Part shown: positions 1 to 7,116 of the stretch, piece by piece | Layout of the letters: every line of letters begins with the position of its first letter | How positions within the stretch are numbered: the stretch's first letter is position 1 | Assembly: GCA_003696705.1 (NCBI GenBank) | Contig: RFGD01000089.1 | Location: 1 to 19,316 of the forward strand | Origin: Alphaproteobacteria bacterium | Lineage (GTDB): Bacteria; Pseudomonadota; Alphaproteobacteria; Rhodobacterales; Rhodobacteraceae | Direction: 5' to 3' | Length of the DNA stretch: 19,316 nucleotides | Made by a program: the position numbers and the translations under genes | Notes under the pieces: model-generated | What the model saw: only the letters and a program-made list of their open reading frames with translations | Database searches by the model: none | Told to the model about the DNA's origin: nothing

Positions 1-960
1 CCGAGCTACACGAAGGTTTTCGCCCAGTCGCTCATTCGCCACGCCGAGGTTGACGAGAAGATCGTTGCCGTGACGGCGGCGATGCCTGACGGCACGGGCC
101 TCAACCTCTTTGCCGAGCGTTTCCCGCGCCGCGCGTTCGATGTCGGCATCGCCGAACAGCATGCCGTCACCTTCTCGGCCGGGATGGCGGCCGGGGGGCT
201 CAGGCCGTTCTGCGCCATCTACTCGACCTTCCTTCAGCGAGGCTACGATCAGGTGGTGCACGACGTGGCCGTCCAGCGGCTGCCGGTGCGCTTCGCGATC
301 GACCGGGCCGGGCTGGTCGGTGCCGACGGGCCGACCCATGCCGGCAGCTTCGACATCGCGTTTCTTTCGAACCTTCCGGGCTTCGTGGTCATGGCGGCCG
401 CCGATGAAGCCGAACTTGTGCACATGGTGGCGACCGCCGCCGCCATCGACGACCGTCCGTCGGCCTTCCGTTTCCCCCGGGGCGAGGGCGTCGGAGTCGA
501 ACTCCCCGAGCGGGGCGAGCCGCTCGAGATCGGCCGCGGGCGCATCATTGCCGAGGGCGATCGCGTCGCCATCGTGAGCTTCGGCGCCCGCCTTGCCGAA
601 GTGCAAATCGCCGCCGAGGCGCTTTCGCAACGCGGGATCAGGCCGACCATTGCCGACGCCCGGTTCGCCAAGCCGCTTGACCGGGAACTGATCCTGCGAC
701 TTGCCGCCGAGCATGAAGCCCTGATCACCATCGAGGAAGGGGCCGTCGGCGGTTTCGGCAGCCATGTCGCGCAACTCCTTGCGAACGAGGGCGTTTTCGA
801 CCGCGGGCTTCGGTTCCGTTCGATGGTCCTGCCCGATCGCTTCATCGATCAGGCGACGCCAGCCGAGATGTATGCCGAGGCGGGCCTGACCGCTGCGGAT
901 ATCGAAGCCCGTGTCCTCGAGGCACTGGGCATCGCGGCCATACGCTCTCGCCGGGCCTAG
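1..960 (+). CDS. dxs: 1-deoxy-D-xylulose-5-phosphate synthase, C-terminal half (5' end cut by window)
   Basis: The enzyme condenses pyruvate with glyceraldehyde 3-phosphate, using thiamine diphosphate, to make DXP, the entry to the MEP isoprenoid pathway and a precursor of thiamine and pyridoxal. The frame is open from base 1 (PSYTKVF...), so the first roughly 320 residues lie outside the window and 319 are visible. Visible residues 50-54 read AEQHA, the conserved transketolase-like segment with the glutamate that activates the thiamine cofactor. Further on come the DXS-typical RAGLVGADGPTH and the C-terminal transketolase domain (IEEGAVGGFGSHV). The end is intact, and the TAG stop at 958-960 overlaps the stop of the convergent esterase-like gene by three bases. 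Identity is secure; promoter and operon partners are out of view. Confidence 0.96.
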   Translation, partial: PSYTKVFAQSLIRHAEVDEKIVAVTAAMPDGTGLNLFAERFPRRAFDVGIAEQHAVTFSAGMAAGGLRPFCAIYSTFLQRGYDQVVHDVAVQRLPVRFAIDRAGLVGADGPTHAGSFDIAFLSNLPGFVVMAAADEAELVHMVATAAAIDDRPSAFRFPRGEGVGVELPERGEPLEIGRGRIIAEGDRVAIVSFGARLAEVQIAAEALSQRGIRPTIADARFAKPLDRELILRLAAEHEALITIEEGAVGGFGSHVAQLLANEGVFDRGLRFRSMVLPDRFIDQATPAEMYAEAGLTAADIEARVLEALGIAAIRSRRA

Positions 961-1886
961 CGGTTCCCGAGCCGGTATTCGACGAATTCCGTCGTCTGGA
1001 AGAACTTCTGGTTGTCGTCCGAAATCATGAGAAGCCGGAGGGCGCCGGCGGCGTCACGCCAGACGGAAATCCCCTCGAGATTGTCGTGCGTCCCCGTCGC
1101 CGTCTCGAGCTCGACGCGCTCGTCCGAGAGGCGCGAGGGGCCGATGCGGAAGCTTCGCACCCGGGTCGCGAACCCGAATATGCCGCTGAAGGCGCGCTCG
1201 AGGAGGTAGAGCCGCCCATCGGGGCCGATGTCAGCGCCGACGGGGCGAAAGCGGCTGCCCCGCCGCGGCACCGTGAAGGGCAGGCTCCAGGCACCGGCGC
1301 GGAAGCGAAAGACCGGGATGCCGCTTTCGGTGCCCGACCATTTCTCGGGGATGGCCAGGATCGCGCCGTCGCGGTCGATGGCCAGGGCCTCGAGCGAGGC
1401 ATTGCCGACAAGGCGCCGAAACGCCGGCGGCCGGGGAAGCCACGCCGCCCGGGCGCCGGCCTTGCGATACCACCAGACCCGGTGGAAACCCTCGAACGAG
1501 ACGAAGATGCGCCCATCCGGCGCGATGGCGAGCCCTTCGGCATCGGCGCGGGGGCCTTCCATGCGGTTGCCCTCGGTATCGCGCAATGGCCAGGCCCGCA
1601 GGTCGGCAAGGCCGCTGATCCGGCCATCCGTCCGCAAGAGCCGGCCCGCATAGAGCCGCCCGCGGTCAGAAATGGCCCAGAAGCTTGTGCCGTCCGCCGA
1701 AACCTCGAGCCCCGACAGCCCGCCAAAGCCGGGCGCCGACGATCGCCAGACATGGCGCCCGAGATACTCGGCGCCCTTGACGGGGCGATCCGCGCGCGTC
1801 GGGATCGCCGCAACGACAGCGGCCAGAAGGCCAAGCCCGAGCGTGACCAGGGCCGCATGGACCAGGCTGGCGCGCGCGACAGTCAT
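957..1886 (-). CDS. Secreted esterase-like activity of phytase family protein
   Basis: A 309-residue protein beginning MTVARASLVHAAL, followed by a hydrophobic stretch at about residues 10-27 that looks like a signal peptide or anchor, so it probably acts in the periplasm. The rest matches the 'esterase-like activity of phytase' beta-propeller family: an N-terminal GLSGLEVSADG with WAISDRG, a central DAEGLA, and a C-terminal NLEGISVW, ISDDNQ and FFQTTEFVEYRL ending. The substrate is unknown, and the family name does not establish phytase activity. The frame stays open upstream to 2021, but the ATG at 1886 is preferred. It overlaps the mepA stop in an ATGA, implying translational coupling, and the extra 45 upstream residues are Arg/Gly-rich and would bury the signal sequence. 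It is last in the 4765-957 minus-strand run. Confidence 0.85.
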   Translation of the reverse strand: MTVARASLVHAALVTLGLGLLAAVVAAIPTRADRPVKGAEYLGRHVWRSSAPGFGGLSGLEVSADGTSFWAISDRGRLYAGRLLRTDGRISGLADLRAWPLRDTEGNRMEGPRADAEGLAIAPDGRIFVSFEGFHRVWWYRKAGARAAWLPRPPAFRRLVGNASLEALAIDRDGAILAIPEKWSGTESGIPVFRFRAGAWSLPFTVPRRGSRFRPVGADIGPDGRLYLLERAFSGIFGFATRVRSFRIGPSRLSDERVELETATGTHDNLEGISVWRDAAGALRLLMISDDNQKFFQTTEFVEYRLGNR

Positions 1887-2785
1887 CGCCCTGCCAGAAC
1901 GCCCCGGCAGGCCGCGGGCAGATCGCCCAGCGTGAACTCGCTGGCGCGTTTGCGCCGGGGGCCGTCGGCGCGCCCGGGCTTTCGGGGTCTCGCCAGCGCC
2001 TCGAGATAGTCGGTGACCCACCAGCGCAGCGTTTCGTCGCAGCCGTCACCACCTTTCGACAGTTCGCGGACGCCGGGCGTCTGGGTCTCGCACAGGCTTG
2101 CCCCGGGCGGACATTTCAGGCGGACGTGAAAGTGGGTGTCATGGCCGTAGAATGGGCGGATCTTCTGAAGCCACGCCCGGTCCCGTCCGGCGGTCCGGCA
2201 CATCTCGATCTTCACGGCGGCCGCGACGAAGATGCGGTCGACCGCCGGGTCCTTGGCGGCCGCCTTCAGGACGCGCATGTGGCGGGGCGTCCAGTTTGCG
2301 TTCACGCGCCGCTGGTCCCTTGTCCTGACCGAGATCGAGCTGATCGTCTCTCGCTCGGCCCGTGAAAGGTCGAGCCGTCGCGGCGGCAGCATCCAGATGT
2401 CGGCGTCCAGCCCGATCTGATGCGACCGATGTCCCGATGGCATCGGCCCGCCGCGCGGCTGGCTCAGATCTCCGACATAGATGCCCTTCCAGCCGGCGTC
2501 CTGCGCGGCGCGCGCAAGGCGCCCGATGAAGGCGATCAGCGCCGGATGGCCCCAGTTGCGGTTCCGGCTGGGCCGCATCACCTGCCAGCCGGGGCCCGAC
2601 TCCGGCAAGCGCATTCCCCCGGAAAGGCAGCCGCGCGCGTAGCTTCCGATCGGCATCGGTGGCTGCGGCGATGCCGTGCGCTGTGCCGCGAAGGCACGCG
2701 CAGCATTCGTCGCGCCGGCATGGGCGGGCGCTGCAAGACCGAGCGCCAGGAGAACCCCGATCAGGCGCCGGGCTGCGGCGACCAT
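1883..2785 (-). CDS. mepA: Penicillin-insensitive murein endopeptidase (M74 family)
   Basis: A 300-residue periplasmic metallopeptidase expected to cleave the D-Ala to meso-diaminopimelate cross-links of peptidoglycan. Residues 1-23 form a signal peptide (basic start, leucine/alanine core, AHA cleavage motif). The metal-site motifs are present: SGHRSHQIGLDADIW at 118-131, giving His119, His122 and Asp127, and GHDTHFHVRL at 214-223, giving His215, His218 and His220. NRNWGHP near 75-81 and paired cysteines later in the protein also fit the family. The start overlaps the end of the upstream MFS gene by 25 bases, and the stop overlaps the next gene as ATGA, so it sits inside an operon. The Arg/Lys-rich tail (about 268-284) is longer than I expect for the family but shows no frameshift. 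Confidence 0.95.
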   Translation of the reverse strand: MVAAARRLIGVLLALGLAAPAHAGATNAARAFAAQRTASPQPPMPIGSYARGCLSGGMRLPESGPGWQVMRPSRNRNWGHPALIAFIGRLARAAQDAGWKGIYVGDLSQPRGGPMPSGHRSHQIGLDADIWMLPPRRLDLSRAERETISSISVRTRDQRRVNANWTPRHMRVLKAAAKDPAVDRIFVAAAVKIEMCRTAGRDRAWLQKIRPFYGHDTHFHVRLKCPPGASLCETQTPGVRELSKGGDGCDETLRWWVTDYLEALARPRKPGRADGPRRKRASEFTLGDLPAACRGVLAGR

Positions 2786-4131
2786 CTTTCCTGTCCTTCA
2801 CCTTCGGGGTCGACGCCGCGAAGAAGCCACGCGCTGAGAAGAAAGAGGGCGATCAGCGGCGACACGCCCCAGACCTGGCTTCCCGTCGCGGCGGTCATCG
2901 CGGCGATGCTGGCCGGCGCCAGAAACGACGTCGCCTTCCCCGTCAGCGCATAGAGCCCGAAGGCTTCGGTCATGCGGGCGGGATCGGCCTGGCGCACCAG
3001 CATCGTCCGTGAAGAGGCCTGCAGCATGCCGCCGGCGGCACCGACAAGGATCCCGCAAACATAGAAGGCAATGTCGGGAAGGTGCGACCCGGGCCCGACC
3101 GGAAGCCCGAAAACCGACTCGCGCGAAATGAGGACCACCGCCACCGCGACGATGGTGAGCGTGGCAATGGCCCCCGCGATGACCGGCTTCGGCCCGAAGG
3201 CGCGGTCGATGCGCCCGCCGACCCAGGCAAAGACGGCGCCGGCAATGACCGCGAGGATGCCGAAGACGCCGACATCGACCACCGACCATTCGAGAACGCC
3301 ACGCGCATAGATGCCGCCGAAGGCGTAGAAGCCGTTGAGCGCGTCACGATAGAACATCGATGACAGGAGAAAGGCCATCAGGCTCTGCCGGCGCGGCAGA
3401 AGGCGAAGCGTCCGCCCCAGATCCGCAAGCGCCTGGCGCACGCTTGCGCCCAGGGGCTCTTGCCGGGGAGCGGCGGGCGGCACTTCTCGGACCCAGGCGA
3501 AGAAGGGGATCATGAAGACGACATACCAGGCTGCGGTCAGCGGCCCGACAAGGCGCGTGCCCTCGCGTGTCTCGGGGTCAAGACCGAAGGCCGGCGGGCG
3601 GCCCAGAAGCGTCACGCCATCGGCGTTTTCGGCAAGGTAGAGAAGGACGACGACAAGCGACACCAGTCCGCCCACATACCCGAAAGCCCAGCCCGAGCCC
3701 GAGATGCGGCCGATCTCCTCCTTCGGGCCCAGGCCCGGCAACATCGCGTTCGTGAAGATGGTCGCGAATTCCATCCCCACAAGGCCCAGCGCGAACAGGG
3801 CAAGGATCCACCACACGTCCCCCATGCCGGGATAGGCAAACCAGAGCGCCGCCGACCCGGCGACATAGAGGACGGAAAACACGACGATCCAGGGCATGCG
3901 CCGGCCGGTCGTGTCGGCAATGGCGCCAAGGATCGGCGCGAGGATGGCGATGACGAACCCGGCCGCCGCCAGGGTCCAGCCCCACATCTCTTGCGCCTTG
4001 GCCGGATCGCCGACGACGGTGGCAAAATAGGGCGCAAAGACGAATGTCAGAAGGAGCGTGTTGTAGGGCTGGCTCGCGAAATCGAAAAAATACCAGCCCC
4101 ATATCCGCTTGCTCGCCGACGGCGTGGCCAT
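2761..4131 (-). CDS. UMF1-type MFS transporter
   Basis: A 456-residue inner-membrane protein with about twelve hydrophobic segments. The start, with IWGWYFFDFASQPYNTLLL and VFAPYFATVV, is the signature of the UMF1 group of the major facilitator superfamily (related to fungal Atg22 and the UMF1-like transporters). Later landmarks are DTTGRRMPWI after the second helix and a glycine-rich MLQASSRTMLVRQ segment in the C-terminal half. The substrate is not known for most members; amino-acid efflux or export is the usual guess from Atg22. The ATG at 4131 has an upstream AGGGG Shine-Dalgarno-like run about six bases away. It lies 76 bases after the thioesterase gene and overlaps mepA by 25 bases, so it is cotranscribed with a cell-wall enzyme. 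Confidence 0.9.
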   Translation of the reverse strand: MATPSASKRIWGWYFFDFASQPYNTLLLTFVFAPYFATVVGDPAKAQEMWGWTLAAAGFVIAILAPILGAIADTTGRRMPWIVVFSVLYVAGSAALWFAYPGMGDVWWILALFALGLVGMEFATIFTNAMLPGLGPKEEIGRISGSGWAFGYVGGLVSLVVVLLYLAENADGVTLLGRPPAFGLDPETREGTRLVGPLTAAWYVVFMIPFFAWVREVPPAAPRQEPLGASVRQALADLGRTLRLLPRRQSLMAFLLSSMFYRDALNGFYAFGGIYARGVLEWSVVDVGVFGILAVIAGAVFAWVGGRIDRAFGPKPVIAGAIATLTIVAVAVVLISRESVFGLPVGPGSHLPDIAFYVCGILVGAAGGMLQASSRTMLVRQADPARMTEAFGLYALTGKATSFLAPASIAAMTAATGSQVWGVSPLIALFLLSAWLLRGVDPEGEGQERWSPQPGA

Positions 4132-4175
4132 GCCTGCCCCTTTCCTGCGCCTGCTTCAGGCGATGAAAGCCCGCC

Positions 4176-4205
4176 GGCGCGCGCTTTGCAAGCCTTTCGC
4201 GCGCC
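4176..4205 (-). terminator. GC-rich hairpin after the thioesterase gene, possible attenuator
   Basis: A perfect 8-base inverted repeat, GGCGCGCG (4176-4183) and CGCGCGCC (4198-4205), encloses a 14-base loop just after the thioesterase stop on the minus strand. The following bases on that strand (GGCGGGCTTTC) lack a proper U-run, so full intrinsic termination is doubtful. It may instead weaken read-through into the MFS gene or protect an RNA end. The evidence is structural only. Confidence 0.35.
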
Positions 4206-4207
4206 TG

Positions 4208-4765
4208 TCAGGCGGCTTCCGACGAGGTCACGACATCCGTCATCGGCGGCCAGGGGCGCTTGGCCTCGGCCTCGATCCAGGCCTCGACCCAGCCGGGCAG
4301 CGGGGGCGGCGGCCCCTCGTGGCCCAGCGCCTTGGCAAGCTTCCACGTCGGCACGATCCCCTCGGCATCCGTGACCGCCGAGCGGTAGAGGCTGTGCGAA
4401 GTGCACTCACCGCGCCGCCACATGCTCTGCTCGATGTAGAGAAAGCGCGCGTCCCACCCCACGCAGCGGCTGCGCATCTCGATCCGGTCGAAGGCGCGGA
4501 CGCGACGGCGATAGCGCACCGTCGCGCCGGCAATCGTCAGACCCCATCGGTTTTCGCGCAGCACGCGAATGAGGCCGACGCGCCCGGCCAGCGGCAACCG
4601 CCCCATGTCATAGAGCGTCAGGGTGCGGCCGTTGTTGAGCTCGCGCCAGATATCAAGATCCCAGGGCCAGCAGATGTGGTGCGAGACATGCGTGCCCAGA
4701 AGCGGCAGCGGGGGATCCTTCCGGTGGAGCCAGAACTGGGTCATCAGTCGGAATACGGGATACAT
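4208..4765 (-). CDS. Acyl-CoA thioesterase-like protein (hotdog fold)
   Basis: A 185-residue protein with the 4HBT-type hotdog layout. The segment DLDIWRELNNGRTLTLYDMGR (about residues 36-56) corresponds to the catalytic helix region of acyl-CoA thioesterases of the FadM/THEM6-like group, where an Asp/Asn just before NNGR contacts the thioester. It is followed by strands carrying TIAGATVRYRRRV and FLYIEQSMWR. It probably hydrolyses an acyl-CoA in the cytoplasm; the chain is unknown. The ATG at 4765 has an AGGA four bases upstream. It is the first gene of the minus-strand run to 957 and is divergent from yggT, so the 131 bases at 4766-4896 should hold both promoters. No clear promoter could be read for this strand. 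Confidence 0.8.
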   Translation of the reverse strand: MYPVFRLMTQFWLHRKDPPLPLLGTHVSHHICWPWDLDIWRELNNGRTLTLYDMGRLPLAGRVGLIRVLRENRWGLTIAGATVRYRRRVRAFDRIEMRSRCVGWDARFLYIEQSMWRRGECTSHSLYRSAVTDAEGIVPTWKLAKALGHEGPPPPLPGWVEAWIEAEAKRPWPPMTDVVTSSEAA

Positions 4766-4911
4766 CGGGTCCTGCCCCTTTCACGTTTCCGCTCCGGCTT
4801 GGCGCGCCCATGCCGCGGCGTCAAGGGCGACGGCGCGTCAGCCGAACGCCAAGCTTGTGTTCACGCAATCGCGCGACTACCTAGGGCGCGGTCGCAATGT
4901 CGGAGGGCAGC

Positions 4912-5202
4912 ATGGTCTCGGTTCTTCAGATCCTTCTCATGGTCCTGAGCGTGGTGAAGTTTCTCATCTTCGCCCATGTCATCATGAGCTGGCTCGTCAG
5001 CTTTCAGGTCCTGAACCTGCGCCAGCCGCTTGTGGCACAGATCTGGCACGGCCTTGGCCGGTTGCTCGAGCCCATCTACCGGCCGATCCGGCGCATCCTG
5101 CCGCCCATGGGCGGGCTGGACCTTGCGCCCCTGGTGGCGCTTCTTGGCGTCTACGCGATCGAGATCATCATTCGCAACAACATGCCCTACGCCTTCTACT
5201 GA
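4912..5202 (+). CDS. YggT family membrane protein
   Basis: A 96-residue integral membrane protein with two hydrophobic segments (about residues 2-27 and 68-88) flanking a basic, proline-rich linker containing RLLEPIYRPIRRILPPMGGLDLAPL, the hallmark of the YggT family. Family members are linked to osmotic tolerance and, in other lineages, to placement of division or thylakoid components; the exact role here is unknown. I chose the ATG at 4912 because GGAGGG lies four to five bases upstream and family members usually begin just before the first helix. An in-frame ATG at 4897 adds five residues. It sits about ten bases after a TAGGGC box and could be used on a leaderless transcript. The stop codon lies in a three-copy 11-base repeat. 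Confidence 0.9.
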   Translation: MVSVLQILLMVLSVVKFLIFAHVIMSWLVSFQVLNLRQPLVAQIWHGLGRLLEPIYRPIRRILPPMGGLDLAPLVALLGVYAIEIIIRNNMPYAFY

Positions 5203-5228
5203 CAGGCTACTGAAGGGCTACTGACGGG
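5196..5228 (+). repeat. Three tandem imperfect 11-base repeats at the end of yggT
   Basis: The units are CTACTGACAGG, CTACTGAAGGG and CTACTGACGGG in direct succession. The first contains the yggT stop codon. Because 11 is not a multiple of three, the three TGA triplets (5200, 5211, 5222) fall in three different frames, so translation in any forward frame stops here. This is read directly from the sequence; it most likely arose by slippage duplication. Confidence 0.85.
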
Positions 5229-5299
5229 GCGCGGACGGGCGTCTTCCCTTGCGCGGCCGGGTTTCCTATCGTGGGGGTCGGCCCGAGAGGAGGAACGCG

Positions 5300-6214
5300 A
5301 TGCCGACCGAGCCCGTCACGACACACGCGGCCGAAGAGGACCCGCGCAATCGCCACATCCGCATCTGGGTGAACGGACGTATCGTTCCCAGGGCGGAAGC
5401 CGTCGTTTCGGTCTATGATTCGGGCTTTCTTCTTGGCGACGGCGTGTGGGAAGGGATCCGTCTTCACAAGGGCCGATGGATGTTCCTGGACGAACACCTC
5501 GACCGGCTTTTCGAAGCGGCGCGGGCCATCGACCTCGACATCGGCACCGACCGACACGGGCTTGCCGCCGCGCTGGAAGAAACGCGGGCGGCAAACGACA
5601 TGCGCACCGATGTCCACGCCCGCCTGATGGTCACGCGCGGCGTCAAGTCGCGGCCTTTCCAGCACCCTTCGCTGTCCCGGTCCGGACCGACGACGGTCAT
5701 CATCATGGAGCACTCGCGGCCAACGCTGCCGCGGCCGGTCCGCCTTGCCACGGTTCCCCATATCCGGGGCCTTCCGATGAGCCAGGATCCGAAGCTCAAC
5801 ACTCATTCGAAGCTCAACTGCATCCTGGCCGGGATCGCGGCCGAAAAGGCGGGTGCCGACGAAGCGCTCATGCTGGACGTGCACGGTTTCGTCAACACGA
5901 CCAACTCGTGCAACTTCTTCATCGTCCGCAAGGGAGAGGTCTGGACCTCGACGGGGGACTATTGCCTCAATGGCATCACCCGCGGAAAGGTCATCGCGCT
6001 CTGTCGCGAGCATGGCATTCCGGTCCAGGCCCGCAATTTCTCGCTTGTCGAGGCCTACGGCGCCGATGAAGCCTTCCTGACGGGAACGTTCGGCGCCACG
6101 ACGCCGGTGTCCGAGATCGACGGCCGACCGATCGGCGGGGGCGGCATGGGGCCCGTCACGCGGCGCATCCGGGAGCTTTACCACGAGCTTCTGGACCAGG
6201 AGGCCGGGGCGTGA
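5300..6214 (+). CDS. Class IV aminotransferase (BCAT / D-amino-acid transaminase-like)
   Basis: A 304-residue PLP enzyme of fold type IV. Early motifs are VYDSGFLLGDGVWEGIRLHKG (about 45-65) and the FLDEHLDRLFEAA helix. The middle has DPKLNTHSKLN, where Lys165 is the likely PLP lysine because its distance to the following ALMLD strand equals that in E. coli IlvE. The end has NSCNFFIV, GITRG and FLTGTFGATTPVSEIDG. It should move an amino group between an amino acid and a 2-oxo acid; substrate and stereochemistry cannot be read with confidence, so ilvE is not assigned. The ATG at 5300 has a perfect AGGAGG at 5288-5293, six bases away, and is preferred over the upstream ATG at 5249. Its stop overlaps the sulfotransferase start as GTGA, coupling the two. 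Confidence 0.88.
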   Translation: MPTEPVTTHAAEEDPRNRHIRIWVNGRIVPRAEAVVSVYDSGFLLGDGVWEGIRLHKGRWMFLDEHLDRLFEAARAIDLDIGTDRHGLAAALEETRAANDMRTDVHARLMVTRGVKSRPFQHPSLSRSGPTTVIIMEHSRPTLPRPVRLATVPHIRGLPMSQDPKLNTHSKLNCILAGIAAEKAGADEALMLDVHGFVNTTNSCNFFIVRKGEVWTSTGDYCLNGITRGKVIALCREHGIPVQARNFSLVEAYGADEAFLTGTFGATTPVSEIDGRPIGGGGMGPVTRRIRELYHELLDQEAGA

Positions 6215-6957
6215 CCGCGCCCTTGCGCATCGCCATGTGGTCGGGTCCGCGGAACATCTCGACGGCCCTGATGTACAGCTTTGCCCAACGTCCCGACTGC
6301 GCGGTGACGGACGAGCCGTTCTACGCCGCCTTCCTTGCCGCCACCGGCGCACCGCATCCGATGCGCGACGAGGTGCTGCGCCACCAGCCGACGGATCCGA
6401 AGGCCGTCATCGCCCACATCACCGGGCCGGTGCCCGGCGGGCGGCCGCTGTGGTATCAGAAGCACATGGCCCATCACATGGTGCCCGAATTCGACCTGTC
6501 ATGGACCGCCGGTTTCGCCAACGTGTTCCTCATCCGCCATCCCGCGCGGGTCATTCGAAGCTATGCCGCACGGCGCGAGGCCTTCGAGGCCGCGGATCTG
6601 GGCTTCGCGCAGCTCCATCGCCTGTTCGACCACATTGCCGAGCGGACGGGAAAGGTGCCGCTCGTCGTCGATTCGGCGGACATCCGCCGCGACCCGGGCA
6701 ACACCCTTGCACTTCTGTGCCAGGCCCTTGGCATCGTCTGGGACGCCCGCATGCTGCGCTGGCCCGCGGGCGGCAACGCCGCCGACGGCGTGTGGGCCCG
6801 GCACTGGTATGGGTCGGTGCATCGGTCGACCGGCTTTTCGGGAGCGGAAGGCCCCCTGCCCCCTTTGGACCCCCGTTTCGCACCAATCCTGAAGACGGCC
6901 TTGCCCCATTACGAGGCCCTGTCAACGCATGCCATCGGCCGACAGGGCGTGACCTGA
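6211..6957 (+). CDS. Sulfotransferase-like P-loop protein
   Basis: A 248-residue protein that opens with IAMWSGPRNISTALMYSF (residues 7-24), a P-loop variant typical of a sulfotransferase subgroup and likely to hold the 5'-phosphosulfate of PAPS. VFLIRHPARVIRSYAAR (about 101-117) resembles the 3'-phosphate binding region with its Arg and Ser. It may transfer sulfate to a small molecule or use a related nucleotide substrate; the acceptor is unknown. The start is GTG at 6211 with AGGAGG at 6198-6203, seven bases upstream, and the codon overlaps the aminotransferase stop. The two proteins are therefore made from one message and probably act on a common compound, although that is inference. No frameshift or missing motif was seen. 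Confidence 0.82.
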   Translation: MTAPLRIAMWSGPRNISTALMYSFAQRPDCAVTDEPFYAAFLAATGAPHPMRDEVLRHQPTDPKAVIAHITGPVPGGRPLWYQKHMAHHMVPEFDLSWTAGFANVFLIRHPARVIRSYAARREAFEAADLGFAQLHRLFDHIAERTGKVPLVVDSADIRRDPGNTLALLCQALGIVWDARMLRWPAGGNAADGVWARHWYGSVHRSTGFSGAEGPLPPLDPRFAPILKTALPHYEALSTHAIGRQGVT

Positions 6958-7052
6958 AGACCATACTGCGAACCGGGACTGTGGCAGCTCCACCACGGCG
7001 CCATCGATTCATCGAATTTTCGCCTCATTGCACTGACAAGAAGAATGGAAAG

Positions 7053-7070
7053 CCGGGGTTCTCGCCCCGG
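7053..7070 (+). other. Perfect hairpin in the leader of the Hint-domain gene
   Basis: CCGGGG (7053-7058) and CCCCGG (7065-7070) pair perfectly around a six-base loop, TTCTCG. It lies in the 159 bases between the sulfotransferase stop and the chosen Hint start. No U-run follows, so it is more likely a leader-RNA structure or a weak attenuator than a strong terminator. Confidence 0.5.
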
Positions 7071-7086
7071 TGCCTGCCTGCGCGGG

Positions 7087-7098
7087 CGGTTCGAACCG
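7087..7098. promoter_or_regulatory. 12-base perfect palindrome CGGTTCGAACCG, possible operator
   Basis: CGGTTC and GAACCG form an uninterrupted dyad ending 18 bases before the Hint start codon at 7117. The symmetry fits a dimeric regulator site, or an RNA fold controlling translation. It resembles a tRNA T-loop core, but no T-stem pairs beyond one base, so it is not part of a tRNA. Function is unproven. Confidence 0.35.
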
Positions 7099-7116
7099 AG
7101 GGGTGTGACCGGGTCA

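Noticed and set aside
4858..4887. A full sigma-70 promoter for yggT using TAGGGC as -10.
   Set aside because: No -35 at an acceptable distance resembles the consensus, so only the -10-like box is mentioned.
7051..7104. Possible tRNA, suggested by GGTTCGAACC and a nearby GC hairpin.
   Set aside because: The T-stem pairs for only one base and no acceptor, D or anticodon arms can be drawn.
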